NCBI RefSeq assembly: GCF_013375935.1
Contig: NZ_CP056117.1
Location: 4,774,001 to 4,838,000, forward strand
Reading direction: 5' to 3'
Length of the DNA: 64,000 bases
Source of the DNA: Enterobacter cloacae
GTDB taxonomy: Bacteria > Pseudomonadota > Gammaproteobacteria > Enterobacterales > Enterobacteriaceae
Below are positions 51,313-60,223 of the stretch, one piece after another. Every line of letters begins with the position of its first letter. Position 1 is the first letter of the stretch. A model generated the notes under the pieces. The model did not search any database. It had not been told where the DNA came from and was given only the letters and a program-made list of their open reading frames with translations. The position numbers were made by a program, and so were the translations under genes.

Positions 51313-53250
51313 ATGAACAGGATACTGGTTGGTATCATTTTTTCTCTTTTTATTACAACTGGCTATATTGCTTTTCTTGTCTATGACCGACAGCAGGAGC
51401 TTCAAAAACTGACTCATTACACGGAGTCATGGTCTGTCGCCCAGCTGGTATCCGAATATTACCGCTTTGAATCATGGCTTGGTCTGTACGCAACCGATTC
51501 CGATGACGTTACGATAGACCAGGTCCGCATGCGCCTGGAAATTATGCTAAGCCAGAATGATTTATTTAAGGAGGGTGATTTAGGTCATTATATTAAAAAC
51601 GATCAAGCGCATCGCGACCTCGCGTTAAGCCTTGATAAAATACTTACCTATCTGGATGCTAATCTCGAAAAGATGAGCCATTCGGACGTAAAAGCATACC
51701 TGCAAACCATGCATTTGCTGGATGCGCCACTCAGCCAGCTGTCATCAAGCGCGTTAACGAAAGATATAAGCACGATTAACAACACTAACCATAAAATACA
51801 GATCCTGTATTATATCTATTCAGCGCTCTCTTTACTGCTGGTTATTTTGAGTATTATTCTGGGATTTTTAACAATCTATCAAAATAAAAACATCCTTAAA
51901 GCGCACAGACAGGTTGAAAGTCTTGCAGAAGAGCTTCAGTTATCAAAAGAGACCCTGCAGATTCAGAATACAAAGCTGGAGTATGACGTTTACCATGACT
52001 CCCTCACCGGCATGAAAAACCGTCTGTACTTCTGGGATGACCTCAGCAAACTCAATCTTGAGGCCGAAGAAAATCACGCCCCCGTTACGGTGATGTTATT
52101 TGACTTAGACCGGTTCAAAGAGGTCAACGATACCTATGGTCATGATGCTGGCGATTTACTGTTACGCCAGGTATCCAGACGCCTGACCGCCATGAGCAGC
52201 ATTTCAGACAGATTTTACCGCTTAGGCGGAGACGAGTTTGCTTTTTTATCCAGTGGGCTAACCGAAAGCGCTGCCGTTTCGCGCGCAAGAGAAATCAGCG
52301 AAAATATCAGCAAGCCCTACACGATTAATAACCAGCTCATAAAAATTGCCACCTGCGTGGGCATTGTTTTATCAGATAATGAACGACGCGCTGATTATCT
52401 GTATAAGTTCGCCGATCTGGCCCTCTATGAAGCCAAAAAGGCAGGCTCACAGCAGATTAAAGTCTTCCGGCAACGGATGTTGCAAAAATTGCAGGAAGGC
52501 AGAAACCTTGAAATTGATATGGCAAAGGCAATAAAGAATAATGAGTTTGTTATTTATTATCAGCCTATCGTCAACGCCTTCAGCAAGGAGATCTATGGCT
52601 ATGAAGCGCTCATTCGCTGGAGACACCCCGAAAAGGGGATGCTGTCCCCGGATCGCTTTATTTTTGCCGCTGAAAAAACAGGCATGATCAACGAGATTGG
52701 TAAAACGGTGCTTGAGCTTGCCTGCTGGGAAGCGGCTTCGTGGGCCGTTCCGGCAATGATCTCCGTGAATGTCTCGCCTGTTCAGCTGGGCAGCAAATCG
52801 TTTATTACCATGGTGCAGTCTATTCTGACGGAGACCGGGCTACCGGCCAATCGCCTTGAGCTTGAAGTGACAGAGTCTTCACTCTTCAGCGACAGAAATA
52901 ACCCTATTACCATTCTTAAAAAGCTACGCTCACTGGGCGTAAGAATTTCAATCGATGATTTCGGTACGGGTTATTCGTCGCTCTCACGGCTCAGCGAGCT
53001 GAATTTTGATAAAATCAAAATCGACAAATCTTTTGTCAATCCAATCTCCACGCAGGAAGATGTGCTTAATATTGTGAAGCTTATTACCGGTATGGCCAAA
53101 AGCCTTAACATGGGGGTGATTGCCGAGGGCGTTGAGACCGAAGAGCAGCTTGAGCGTCTACAGGCGCTGGGTTGCGAGCTGGTGCAGGGATACCTTTTCA
53201 GTAAGCCACTGCCTGAGGTCGACAGTAAAATTAAGCGCGGCCTGCAATGA
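51313..53250 (+). CDS. GGDEF-EAL membrane protein (c-di-GMP turnover)
   Basis: 645 aa with membrane helices at about 4-24 and 160-190 bounding a helical periplasmic sensor domain. These are followed by a short coiled coil (195-220), a GGDEF domain (about 225-385; GGDEF at 305-309) and an EAL domain (about 395-640; EAL at 431-433, DDFGTGYSSLSRL later). Both active-site signatures look intact, so it could make or degrade c-di-GMP. It forms an operon with the SUOX-like gene 17 nt upstream. The base composition is somewhat more AT-rich than the core genes around it. Confidence 0.9.
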   Translation: MNRILVGIIFSLFITTGYIAFLVYDRQQELQKLTHYTESWSVAQLVSEYYRFESWLGLYATDSDDVTIDQVRMRLEIMLSQNDLFKEGDLGHYIKNDQAHRDLALSLDKILTYLDANLEKMSHSDVKAYLQTMHLLDAPLSQLSSSALTKDISTINNTNHKIQILYYIYSALSLLLVILSIILGFLTIYQNKNILKAHRQVESLAEELQLSKETLQIQNTKLEYDVYHDSLTGMKNRLYFWDDLSKLNLEAEENHAPVTVMLFDLDRFKEVNDTYGHDAGDLLLRQVSRRLTAMSSISDRFYRLGGDEFAFLSSGLTESAAVSRAREISENISKPYTINNQLIKIATCVGIVLSDNERRADYLYKFADLALYEAKKAGSQQIKVFRQRMLQKLQEGRNLEIDMAKAIKNNEFVIYYQPIVNAFSKEIYGYEALIRWRHPEKGMLSPDRFIFAAEKTGMINEIGKTVLELACWEAASWAVPAMISVNVSPVQLGSKSFITMVQSILTETGLPANRLELEVTESSLFSDRNNPITILKKLRSLGVRISIDDFGTGYSSLSRLSELNFDKIKIDKSFVNPISTQEDVLNIVKLITGMAKSLNMGVIAEGVETEEQLERLQALGCELVQGYLFSKPLPEVDSKIKRGLQ

Positions 53251-53789
<539 letters not shown>

Positions 53790-53799
53790 GGAAAGGCTT

Positions 53800-54546
53800 A
53801 TGGATATCCCACGTATTTTTACTATCAGCGAAAGTGAACACCGCATTCATAACCCCTTCACGCCAGAAAAATATGCCACGCTGGGCCGCGTGCTACGCAT
53901 GAAGCCGGGCACGCACGTTCTTGACCTCGGCAGCGGCTCGGGAGAGATGCTGTGTACCTGGGCACGTGACTACGGCGTGACCGGCACCGGCATCGACATG
54001 AGCCCGCTCTTTACCGCGCAGGCAAAGCGCCGCGCGGAAGAGCTCGGCGTCAGCGAACGCGTCCAGTTTATTCATAACGACGCGGCAGGTTACGTGGCGG
54101 ATGAAAAATGCGACGTGGCGGCCTGCGTTGGGGCCACATGGATTGCAGGCGGCGTCGCCGGGACGATGGATCTCCTGGCTAAGAGCCTTAAGTCCGGCGG
54201 GCTGATTCTCATCGGCGAACCGTACTGGCGTCAGGTTCCCGCGACGGAAGAGATAGCTCAAGCCTGCGGCGTCACGTCTGTCGCAGAGTTTCTCACCCTG
54301 CCCGGCCTTGTCGCATTTTTCGCTCAGCAGGGCTATGACCTGGTGGAAATGGTGCTGGCAGATCAGGAAGGCTGGGACAGATACGAAGCCGCGAAATGGA
54401 TGACCATGCGTCGCTGGCTGGAGGAAAACCCCGACGATGGTTTTGCCGAGGAGATTCGGGCGGAGCTGGCAATAGCGCCTGAACGCCATGTGACCTATAC
54501 GCGGGAATACATTGGCTGGGGCGTGTTTGCGTTAATGGCACGATAA
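53800..54546 (+). CDS. yjhP: SAM-dependent methyltransferase YjhP
   Basis: 248 aa, matching E. coli YjhP. It is a class I methyltransferase with motif I VLDLGSGSGEML (about 38-49), then GIDMSPLF and FIHNDAAGYV. The substrate is unknown. In E. coli it is the third gene of topAI-yjhQ-yjhP; here it directly follows yjhX. A hairpin terminator follows the stop. Confidence 0.93.
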   Translation: MDIPRIFTISESEHRIHNPFTPEKYATLGRVLRMKPGTHVLDLGSGSGEMLCTWARDYGVTGTGIDMSPLFTAQAKRRAEELGVSERVQFIHNDAAGYVADEKCDVAACVGATWIAGGVAGTMDLLAKSLKSGGLILIGEPYWRQVPATEEIAQACGVTSVAEFLTLPGLVAFFAQQGYDLVEMVLADQEGWDRYEAAKWMTMRRWLEENPDDGFAEEIRAELAIAPERHVTYTREYIGWGVFALMAR

Positions 54547-55078
54547 TGTGGAGCTGGCGGTATAGTCTTAGGGGTATGCCGCCATTTCTATGGTTTTTAG
54601 CGAAAACAAAGCATTTTATGAAAACGGTTTACCCATCCATAAAACCGCATATCAGATTTCAATTCGTATGATCAAACCTTAACCAGATGATTTATGATAT
54701 TTTAATGGTTTTATAGAGTTGAGTAGAAAAGAGAAAATCAGGAGATGATGCGATAACAGGAACAGCACAAGACATCCAACCCATTGAAATTCAATGGTTA
54801 TTTTATATGGCGATACAAAAACACCCCCAGAAGTACCCCCAGCGTTTTTCTTTGCTCAATAAACATACAACCATATGGCAAGTGCCTCAGAACCCTCCCT
54901 CAGGTAAGTATTTATCATTCATGTCTTACTCTACTAGTCATCCATACGAACATGAAACATGTGTTTAAAATGAGATCTTCATAAAATTTGTAAATAATAG
55001 ATCCGTATTTTCTTGCTCTATCTTTTTAATAAATAGTATTGTAAGAAGTAATAGCACTCATTCTCTTAAGGATTGTAC
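54547..55078. other. AT-rich gap between yjhP and the DUF2971 gene
   Basis: 532 bp with the yjhP terminator at its left end and no supported gene. From about 54600 the composition turns sharply AT-rich, so the left border of the island lies somewhere here. Two imperfect direct repeats, ACACCCCCAGA and GTACCCCCAGC, occur at 54821-54843. No second thrW copy was found. Confidence 0.6.
54555..54589 (+). terminator. terminator of yjhX-yjhP
   Basis: A 10-bp stem TGGCGGTATA / TATGCCGCCA (one G-U pair) with a 10-nt loop is followed by TTTCT, 8 nt after the yjhP stop. Confidence 0.7.
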
Positions 55079-55990
55079 ATGCGCTCACCGTATCGTTTAC
55101 ATGAACGTAGCTCCTTTTTTAAATACATGCCTCTTTCCACAGCTGAAATTGTCCTGCAAAACGCGTCATTGCGATGGAGTTCACCATTAATATTCAATGA
55201 CCCTTTTGATGTTCCGCGAGAAGTTATCCCAGATGTGAATGAACACGATATTAGCAGAGCATTAGCCCAGAAAATTTTGTTAGAATTAAAAAACCCACGA
55301 CCTGACACATCCCAACTGAACTCTGGCATAAGGTACCTTCTTGAATTCTATAAAAATTACTTTCCATTTGGACTTCCAGAAGAGTTAATAAAAAAACAAA
55401 CCGAGCTGATTTTAAACCCTCCCGTAGGAGAAGGAGCAAAGGATGCTTTAACAGGGTTTAGAAATTATTGGGATAATACACTACGAGATAGACGGTTATT
55501 ATGTCTTAGTGAAAGTCCGGTAATAACCTCAATGTGGAATCATTATGCTGACAGCTATAAAGGTATAGTTTTAGAATTTAGTTGCTTAGATGAATTTGAT
55601 AGCGCTTGGCTTTTAGCTAAACCTGTGAAGTACACAGATAAAAAACCCTTAACTTATACTGCTGAAGGAATGGCTGAATTATTTTTCATGGATGAAGAAA
55701 TCGTTAAAAACTATATAAACGAAGATATAACTTACATCAAAACCCTAGATTGGCAATATGAAAAAGAATGGAGAGTATCAACGCACCAAAGACCTCTTCA
55801 GGAAGGTCTTTATAGTGACCTAACCTTCAATATACACGAACTTAAAACAATCATACTCGGCCCCATGTTTGATATGGATAAATTACCTGCTATAAATGAG
55901 CTATCAGAGAAATATCCTTTAGTCAGTGTTTCAAGTGCAACAATTACGCGCTCTGGATTGATTGAAATAATTCCCTTAAGTGCAAATTGA
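55079..55990 (+). CDS. DUF2971 family protein
   Basis: 303 aa from the ATG at 55079, with TAAGGA 6 nt upstream. Family hallmarks are present: FFKYMPLSTAEIVLQNASLRW and SSPLIFNDPFDVPRE at the N-terminus, ITSMWNHYADSYKGIVLEF in the middle and WQYEKEWRVS near the C-terminus. The biochemical function of DUF2971 is not established; such genes are common in mobile islands. It converges on the AbiV gene. Confidence 0.85.
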   Translation: MRSPYRLHERSSFFKYMPLSTAEIVLQNASLRWSSPLIFNDPFDVPREVIPDVNEHDISRALAQKILLELKNPRPDTSQLNSGIRYLLEFYKNYFPFGLPEELIKKQTELILNPPVGEGAKDALTGFRNYWDNTLRDRRLLCLSESPVITSMWNHYADSYKGIVLEFSCLDEFDSAWLLAKPVKYTDKKPLTYTAEGMAELFFMDEEIVKNYINEDITYIKTLDWQYEKEWRVSTHQRPLQEGLYSDLTFNIHELKTIILGPMFDMDKLPAINELSEKYPLVSVSSATITRSGLIEIIPLSAN

Positions 55991-56135
55991 AAATTTATAC
56001 ACTGCTAGAGGATGTGAAGGGGGTATAAAATAAAGTTAATGAATATCATATCTATCTGATTTAAATATTCATTAATAAAACCTCTTCACATCCTCATGAA
56101 AAGTCAAAGCCATAACAATATTTAGAGTTATAATT

Positions 56136-56762
56136 TTAATCATCTAAAGATTGTTTTAAAACATGTTTGAATAACTGAGATAATCTTTTTTCAATGTCAT
56201 AAGTTTTATCGCTATAACCAATTAATCTATCGTCTATAGTTTCAATAGCTAAGAGCAACATTTCTTTAGACTTCTCCCTGTCAATCAGTTCATTAGGTGT
56301 AATAAGTGAGCCGTCCTTGTTAGAGAAATAAAGTGCTCCCTCCCTCAAAGTTCTCAAAGAACCATTTATAACTTCGGAGTATAACTCCTTACATCTTTTT
56401 TCACCTAAAGCCTCCAGCAATCTTTTACCCATAAATACCGTTGGAAGAACTGCCATTTTATGTTTAGATAAATGATTATAAAGTGGATCTTTCTTCCTAT
56501 TTTGTTTTTCGTTTTTATTATCCCTACGATAAATACCAATCTCAGCTTTCGCAGTCTCTTCTATTGCTGTTACGCTTAGAAATACCGAGGTTCCAAATGA
56601 CCGGCGCTCATAACACATAAAGGCATCTTCAATAAGTACCATGATATGACCACAAGCCTTATCAAAATCTTGTGTAAACTTATCATGACTAAATAGCACT
56701 GCTCCTGCGTCTGCTGCCTGAAAAATCAATTCCCATCCTGCCAACATCGATTCTTTACTCAT
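56136..56762 (-). CDS. AbiV family abortive-infection protein
   Basis: 208 aa, close to the length of lactococcal AbiV (about 200). It is all-helical, with the family signature AIEETAKAEI (66-75), then LYNHLSKHKM (95-103) and a REGALYFSNKDGSLITPNE segment (140-158) like the K-LYVD...P motif of AbiV. Lactococcal AbiV stops phage by blocking late protein synthesis. A defence role here is inferred. AAGGTAG precedes the ATG. It lies 47 nt downstream of the HEPN-like gene on the same strand, probably one operon. It is AT-rich. Confidence 0.8.
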   Translation of the reverse strand: MSKESMLAGWELIFQAADAGAVLFSHDKFTQDFDKACGHIMVLIEDAFMCYERRSFGTSVFLSVTAIEETAKAEIGIYRRDNKNEKQNRKKDPLYNHLSKHKMAVLPTVFMGKRLLEALGEKRCKELYSEVINGSLRTLREGALYFSNKDGSLITPNELIDREKSKEMLLLAIETIDDRLIGYSDKTYDIEKRLSQLFKHVLKQSLDD

Positions 56763-56809
56763 GAAACTACCTTATATCTAAAGAAGTAAAAACCATAAAT
56801 AATCAATCA

Positions 56810-57325
56810 CTATCTTTTTGAAAGAACTTGGTTTTTAGAATGATAAAAAGCTATCGCACTGGCGAAGTAGGCTTCGGATATTTTCACAAAAAAACTTATT
56901 AAATACGCCGGATCATCTATATCAATAGATGAGGCATATTCATGCCCCTTTGATACCTTCTTAAAAAAATCAATAAACTTACTTTTATCCGCTTCAGTTA
57001 ACTTGTAGTTTAAATTGTGGCTTAATTTATTCCTTATACTATTAAAATCTTTCAACCTTGTGTAAATCTCATTATAAGGAGGATCTGCTTTTTCTTTTTG
57101 CAATAAAGCAATTTTTTGTGAGAAAGTTAACTTGGCTTCGTTCCAAGAAAGTGAAGGGTACTTTAAAGAAAGATAGTCACTAATATATTTTTCAACACTA
57201 AGATGGGCAGTAAGAAATCCTCCGATGAATTCTACATCCACTCCTTCCACCCGATTCCATATACTACCTTCTGAATTTTCGGCCCCAGTGTAGATGGCTG
57301 TATGTGCTAAATCTTTCCAATCCAT
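56810..57325 (-). CDS. HEPN-like protein with R-x4-H motif
   Basis: 171 aa, predicted all-helical. R98-N-K-L-S-H103 in DFNSIRNKLSHNLNYKL matches the R-x4-6-H catalytic motif of HEPN RNases, set in the usual context of a polar helix start (SIRNKLSH). No close family was recognised by eye. It precedes the AbiV gene by 47 nt on the same strand. A toxin or RNase role is inferred. A simple HEPN-fold structural protein is the alternative. Confidence 0.6.
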   Translation of the reverse strand: MDWKDLAHTAIYTGAENSEGSIWNRVEGVDVEFIGGFLTAHLSVEKYISDYLSLKYPSLSWNEAKLTFSQKIALLQKEKADPPYNEIYTRLKDFNSIRNKLSHNLNYKLTEADKSKFIDFFKKVSKGHEYASSIDIDDPAYLISFFVKISEAYFASAIAFYHSKNQVLSKR

Positions 57326-57772
57326 AATTAATCCGTTCTCGTTAAAACATTGTTATGGAGATAATCTTAGAACATCTTTTAAAACAAGCTTGAAGTATGA
57401 TCCTATCATACTGATGGAAGCAACTGTAACTTAGAGCGTCTACAGCCAAAAATCCCCGCTGGCGGTGCCGGTGAGTGACAAGTTTTGCAGATGCATCCAA
57501 CGAGCTGAACCTGAAGTTTTCTGAAGCGGTAGCAGTTGACACTTTCCCCCTAGTTTTCCCTAGTAAGGCATAACAAACCATAACAGGCTGACACCTGCCC
57601 TGCTTCGCATCAGGATTAACAAAAGCTAACAGCTAAGGCTCAACAAATCTCAACGCCAGCCCTTTACACTTCTGCTGTAGCTGCTGTTCGTAGGCGTCAG
57701 GATCCGTTAGGTTGGGTTGACACTTTTCCCAATATCTCGCGAAAAAGTGTCAAGTTTGAGGGGCTGGGGGGT
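57326..57772. other. phage-derived non-coding stretch
   Basis: 447 bp with GC returning to normal. It contains several GACACTT/AAGTGTC motifs, a large inverted repeat (57717-57753) and CAACA/TAACA-rich DNA like that found next to phage packaging genes. An 80-codon minus-strand ORF (57342-57581) has no recognisable product and is not called. Confidence 0.5.
57717..57753. repeat. inverted repeat TTGACACTTTT / AAAAGTGTCAA
   Basis: Perfect 11-bp arms flank a 15-nt centre containing CAATATCTCGCG. A further GTTGACACTTTCC occurs at about 57534. It lies 20 nt from the end of the broken HTH gene. It could be an operator or hairpin; there is no T-run. Confidence 0.7.
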
Positions 57773-58264
57773 TTACAGTTTTTCGCCGTCCAGCAGGCAG
57801 AGTGACATTAAAGCAGTTTTGTTCCAGTCATCCAGCGTATCGGGGTGCATTGTGGCAACGTAAGCCAGCTCAGAACGAAGAAACCGTAAAGCGCCTGCTG
57901 CACGGTCTTTGCCATAGAAGCTGTGGGTTTCTTCATCCGGCCGGAAGAGAATCAGTAGTTGTTCTGCGGGCTCGTGCTGAACATCAAAACCCAGCTCAGC
58001 GGCGGCTGCCTCTATCCGCTGGCCAGCATCAATATCAGCCGACAGCTCTTTCCCGCCGTCATGCTTTCATACCCATGCGGCGGCCTGCGCCCACGTCATT
58101 TCAGTCAGGTGTTCGCCAGCACCAGCAGAATTTTGTTTAGCCTGCGATGCGTCAACATCCACTTTATCGCCTGAAATAACAATTTCACCGCGGGCTATCC
58201 AGCCGTAAACAGTTTGCCGGCTGACGTCCATATGCCTGGCGTAGGCTGATTTACTTAACAGCAT
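57773..58264 (-). pseudogene. phage HTH protein gene interrupted by an in-frame TGA
   Basis: The first 65 codons (MLLSKSAYARHMDVSRQTVYGW and on) encode a winged-HTH like those of phage packaging small subunits or regulators. A TGA follows at 58069-58067. The same frame then stays open for 97 more codons, KHDGGKELSADIDAGQRIEAA and on to LLDGEKL, with normal coding character. Undoing one C-to-T change (CGA, Arg) would give one 163-aa protein. It lies in phage-derived DNA left of the thrW fragment. The family was not identified for certain. Confidence 0.65.
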
Positions 58265-58286
58265 CCTGGTATTTCCCTCCAGGCAG

Positions 58287-58308
58287 AAAAAAGCCGCCCT
58301 CAGGCGGC
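58287..58308 (-). terminator. hairpin with T-run before the HTH pseudogene
   Basis: Stem GCCGCC / GGCGGC with a 4-nt loop, followed on the minus strand by six T. It overlaps the end of the 62-codon ORF and lies 23 nt before the pseudogene start. Confidence 0.75.
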
Positions 58309-58488
58309 CTGCTTCTCTTCTGAATGTGTCTGCCGCTGACTGCCTTTGAGCATCGCGCTGACATGTTCGCTGAACTGATCAAGACCGGTTATGCGTGGCT
58401 GTACGTCTGACGGATCGTCATTCTTCCCGTAAACGAGATTGTTATACCAGGTTCGGACAGCTGTAATTTGTGCGACGTCCTTCCTCAC
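58300..58488 (-). CDS. hypothetical phage protein, possibly truncated
   Basis: 62 aa from a GTG: MRKDVAQITAVRTWYNNLVY, then a hydrophilic tail ending SEEKQAA. No ribosome-binding site precedes the GTG. The frame stays open upstream (…VSENGQVISAVADLVGAV…) almost to the thrW fragment without an ATG, so this may be the 3' part of a longer gene cut by integration at the attachment site. No family was recognised. Confidence 0.45.
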   Translation of the reverse strand: MRKDVAQITAVRTWYNNLVYGKNDDPSDVQPRITGLDQFSEHVSAMLKGSQRQTHSEEKQAA

Positions 58489-58640
58489 CGCGCCGACCAG
58501 ATCGGCAACCGCGCTAATTACCTGCCCGTTCTCTGATACGATTCGGGAGAAGGCGAGATAAACAGACTTAATTTTTAATATGTTCTGTCTAACGATGAAA
58601 ATAAGGATGGTACAAATAATGCGTAACTACTCGATATGAA

Positions 58641-58686
58641 TGGTGCCGATAATAGGAGTCGAACCTACGACCTTCGCATTACGAAT
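58641..58686 (-). other. thrW: attachment site: 3' fragment of tRNA-Thr (thrW)
   Basis: On the minus strand 46 nt run from the anticodon loop (ATTCGTAAT, anticodon CGT) through the T-arm (GGTTCGACTCC) and acceptor end ATCGGC to CCA, as in E. coli thrW. The 5' half of the tRNA is absent: the sequence diverges at 58687. This is the pattern left by an element that integrated into the tRNA 3' end. The full gene should lie beyond the right edge of the window. Confidence 0.88.
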
Positions 58687-58954
58687 CAGAAGCACTACAT
58701 TTAACATACTGTTTTAACTAGCATTGGCCGCATTCACACATACAATGCTGATGGCACAAACTGAAAGATGCAGTAACTTAACGATGGGTATATGTCACAC
58801 CCATGGCACAAACATGTCACGCCCTCAAATCACCAGAAACGCAGAATTTTGCGCAGCCAATTCCAGAATCCTCATCAGCCTGTTTACTGGCTATGCCCTC
58901 CCCGCCATAATCACCACCGATCCGATTGTAAGACTTATCAGGTGCGTACCTCTT
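58687..58954. other. attachment-flanking region with short direct repeats
   Basis: 268 bp between the thrW fragment and umuC. ATGGCACAAAC occurs twice, at 58751-58761 and 58803-58813, 52 nt apart. Such repeats near an attachment site could be integrase arm sites (inference). No gene is supported. Confidence 0.45.
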
Positions 58955-60223
58955 TTATCGAACAATAAGCAAATCTGAAAATCTCGTAGTGTATCGAGGC
59001 GAAAGCATTTCACGCTTCATCTGCCATTGCTGCTGTATACCCTGCCCGGCAAAATAGAGAGTGCCCTTTCCGTCCTTTGCATTCAGTCGATCTAGCACTT
59101 CCATCAGCTTTTCACTTCCGGCACGCGGAGCGCTGTCGTCGAAAAGGTTTAGCTGGGCCACGCCCTGGCTGAAGAAGTCGCCCAGCATGACTCCCGCTTT
59201 CTGGTACCGGTGACCATCCTTCCAGATTTTGTCCAGACACTTTACCGCGGCGTTGATGATGTCTCTGCTGTCCTGCGTTGGCGTGAGCAGCCTTACCGAT
59301 GCGCTGTTTCCGTAATACGGCTCATTGAGCGCAAACGGAGAGGTCTTAACGAAAGCTGAGATAAAACGGCAATACTGGTGCTCGCCGCGAAGCTTCTCAG
59401 CACCACGGGCCGCGTAGCTGCAAATAGCCTGCCGCATTTGCTCATAGTCAGTAATGCGTTCGCCAAAAGATCGGCTGCATACGATTTCCTGCTTCACCGG
59501 CGCGAACTCCTCCAGATCGAGGCAAGGATCCCCACGCAGTTCCCGGACGGTACGCTCCAGCACAACATTGAAGTGTTTGCGAATGATCCATGTACTCTGC
59601 TCTGAGAGTTCCAGCGCTGTTTTGATGCCCATGGCGTTCAGCTTTTTGCTGATGCGACGACCAACGCCCCAGACATCCTCCACAGGAACAAGCGCCAGTA
59701 GCCTCCTCTGCCGGTCGACGTTTGAGAGGTCAACCACCCCGCCGGTCTGCCGCTGCCATTTTTTCGCAGCATGGTTAGCCAGCTTAGCCAGCGTCTTGGT
59801 CTGCGCTATGCCGACGCCAACTGTAAGATGCGTCCGCTGTAAAATAGTCGCGCGGATCTCTTTCCCAAATTCAGTCAGGTCCCGGCAGTTCCTTACGCCA
59901 GTCAGATCGCAGAATGCCTCATCTATGCTGTAAATTTCCACGCGAGGACTCATTTCTTCCAGCGTGGTCATTACCCGGCTGGACATGTCTGCATAGAGCT
60001 CGTAGTTGCTGCTGAAGCAAACAACACCAGCGCGCCGGAACAACTCTTTCTGTTTGAAGAACGGCTCACCCATCGCTATCCCGGCAGCCTTTGCTTCGGC
60101 GCTACGTGCGATTACGCAGCCGTCATTATTCGACAGAACGACAACCGGCCGCCCGCGCAGGTCGGGCCTGAATACTGTTTCACAGCTGGCATAAAAAGAG
60201 TTCACATCAACCAGGGCAAACAT
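58955..60223 (-). CDS. umuC: UmuC-like Y-family DNA polymerase (prophage copy)
   Basis: 422 aa, the same length as E. coli UmuC. It has the catalytic sequences [14 protein letters not shown] (acidic residue at the start) and [10 protein letters not shown] (the SIDE motif), little-finger domain, and C-terminal [11 protein letters not shown], a beta-clamp-binding-like QLNLF. With UmuD' it would perform error-prone translesion synthesis. The start ATG at 60223 shares one base with the stop of the upstream umuD-like gene (TGATG); a GTG one codon earlier is less likely. It is co-transcribed from the LexA-controlled promoter. Confidence 0.93.
   Translation of the reverse strand: MFALVDVNSFYASCETVFRPDLRGRPVVVLSNNDGCVIARSAEAKAAGIAMGEPFFKQKELFRRAGVVCFSSNYELYADMSSRVMTTLEEMSPRVEIYSIDEAFCDLTGVRNCRDLTEFGKEIRATILQRTHLTVGVGIAQTKTLAKLANHAAKKWQRQTGGVVDLSNVDRQRRLLALVPVEDVWGVGRRISKKLNAMGIKTALELSEQSTWIIRKHFNVVLERTVRELRGDPCLDLEEFAPVKQEIVCSRSFGERITDYEQMRQAICSYAARGAEKLRGEHQYCRFISAFVKTSPFALNEPYYGNSASVRLLTPTQDSRDIINAAVKCLDKIWKDGHRYQKAGVMLGDFFSQGVAQLNLFDDSAPRAGSEKLMEVLDRLNAKDGKGTLYFAGQGIQQQWQMKREMLSPRYTTRFSDLLIVR

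Larger units (their letters stand above)
54600..58640. mobile_element. AT-rich genomic island with phage remnants and defence-type genes
   Basis: From about 54.6 to 57.4 kb the sequence is AT-rich, unlike the GC-rich core. It carries DUF2971, AbiV and HEPN-like genes, then phage-like DNA (57.4-58.6 kb) with an HTH gene broken by a stop codon, ending at the thrW fragment. It lies left of the prophage attachment site, so it may be an older element at the same tRNA. The left border is uncertain and no integrase is visible. Confidence 0.55.

Noticed and set aside
54781..54984. 66-codon plus-strand ORF and CCCCCAG repeats at the island's left side as an integrase remnant or attachment site
   Set aside because: The translated sequence has no recombinase motif and the repeats do not match the thrW core; the evidence is too thin.
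57342..57581. 79-codon minus-strand ORF between the HEPN-like gene and phage remnant
   Set aside because: It has no homology by eye, no convincing ribosome-binding site and a composition that changes midway from GC-rich to AT-rich.
58067..58069. Selenocysteine codon at the in-frame TGA of the HTH gene
   Set aside because: No SECIS-like hairpin was recognised after the TGA and phage HTH proteins are not selenoproteins; a CGA-to-TGA nonsense change is simpler.
58641..58686. Functional tRNA-Thr gene
   Set aside because: Only the half from the anticodon loop to CCA is present; the D-arm and 5' acceptor strand are missing.
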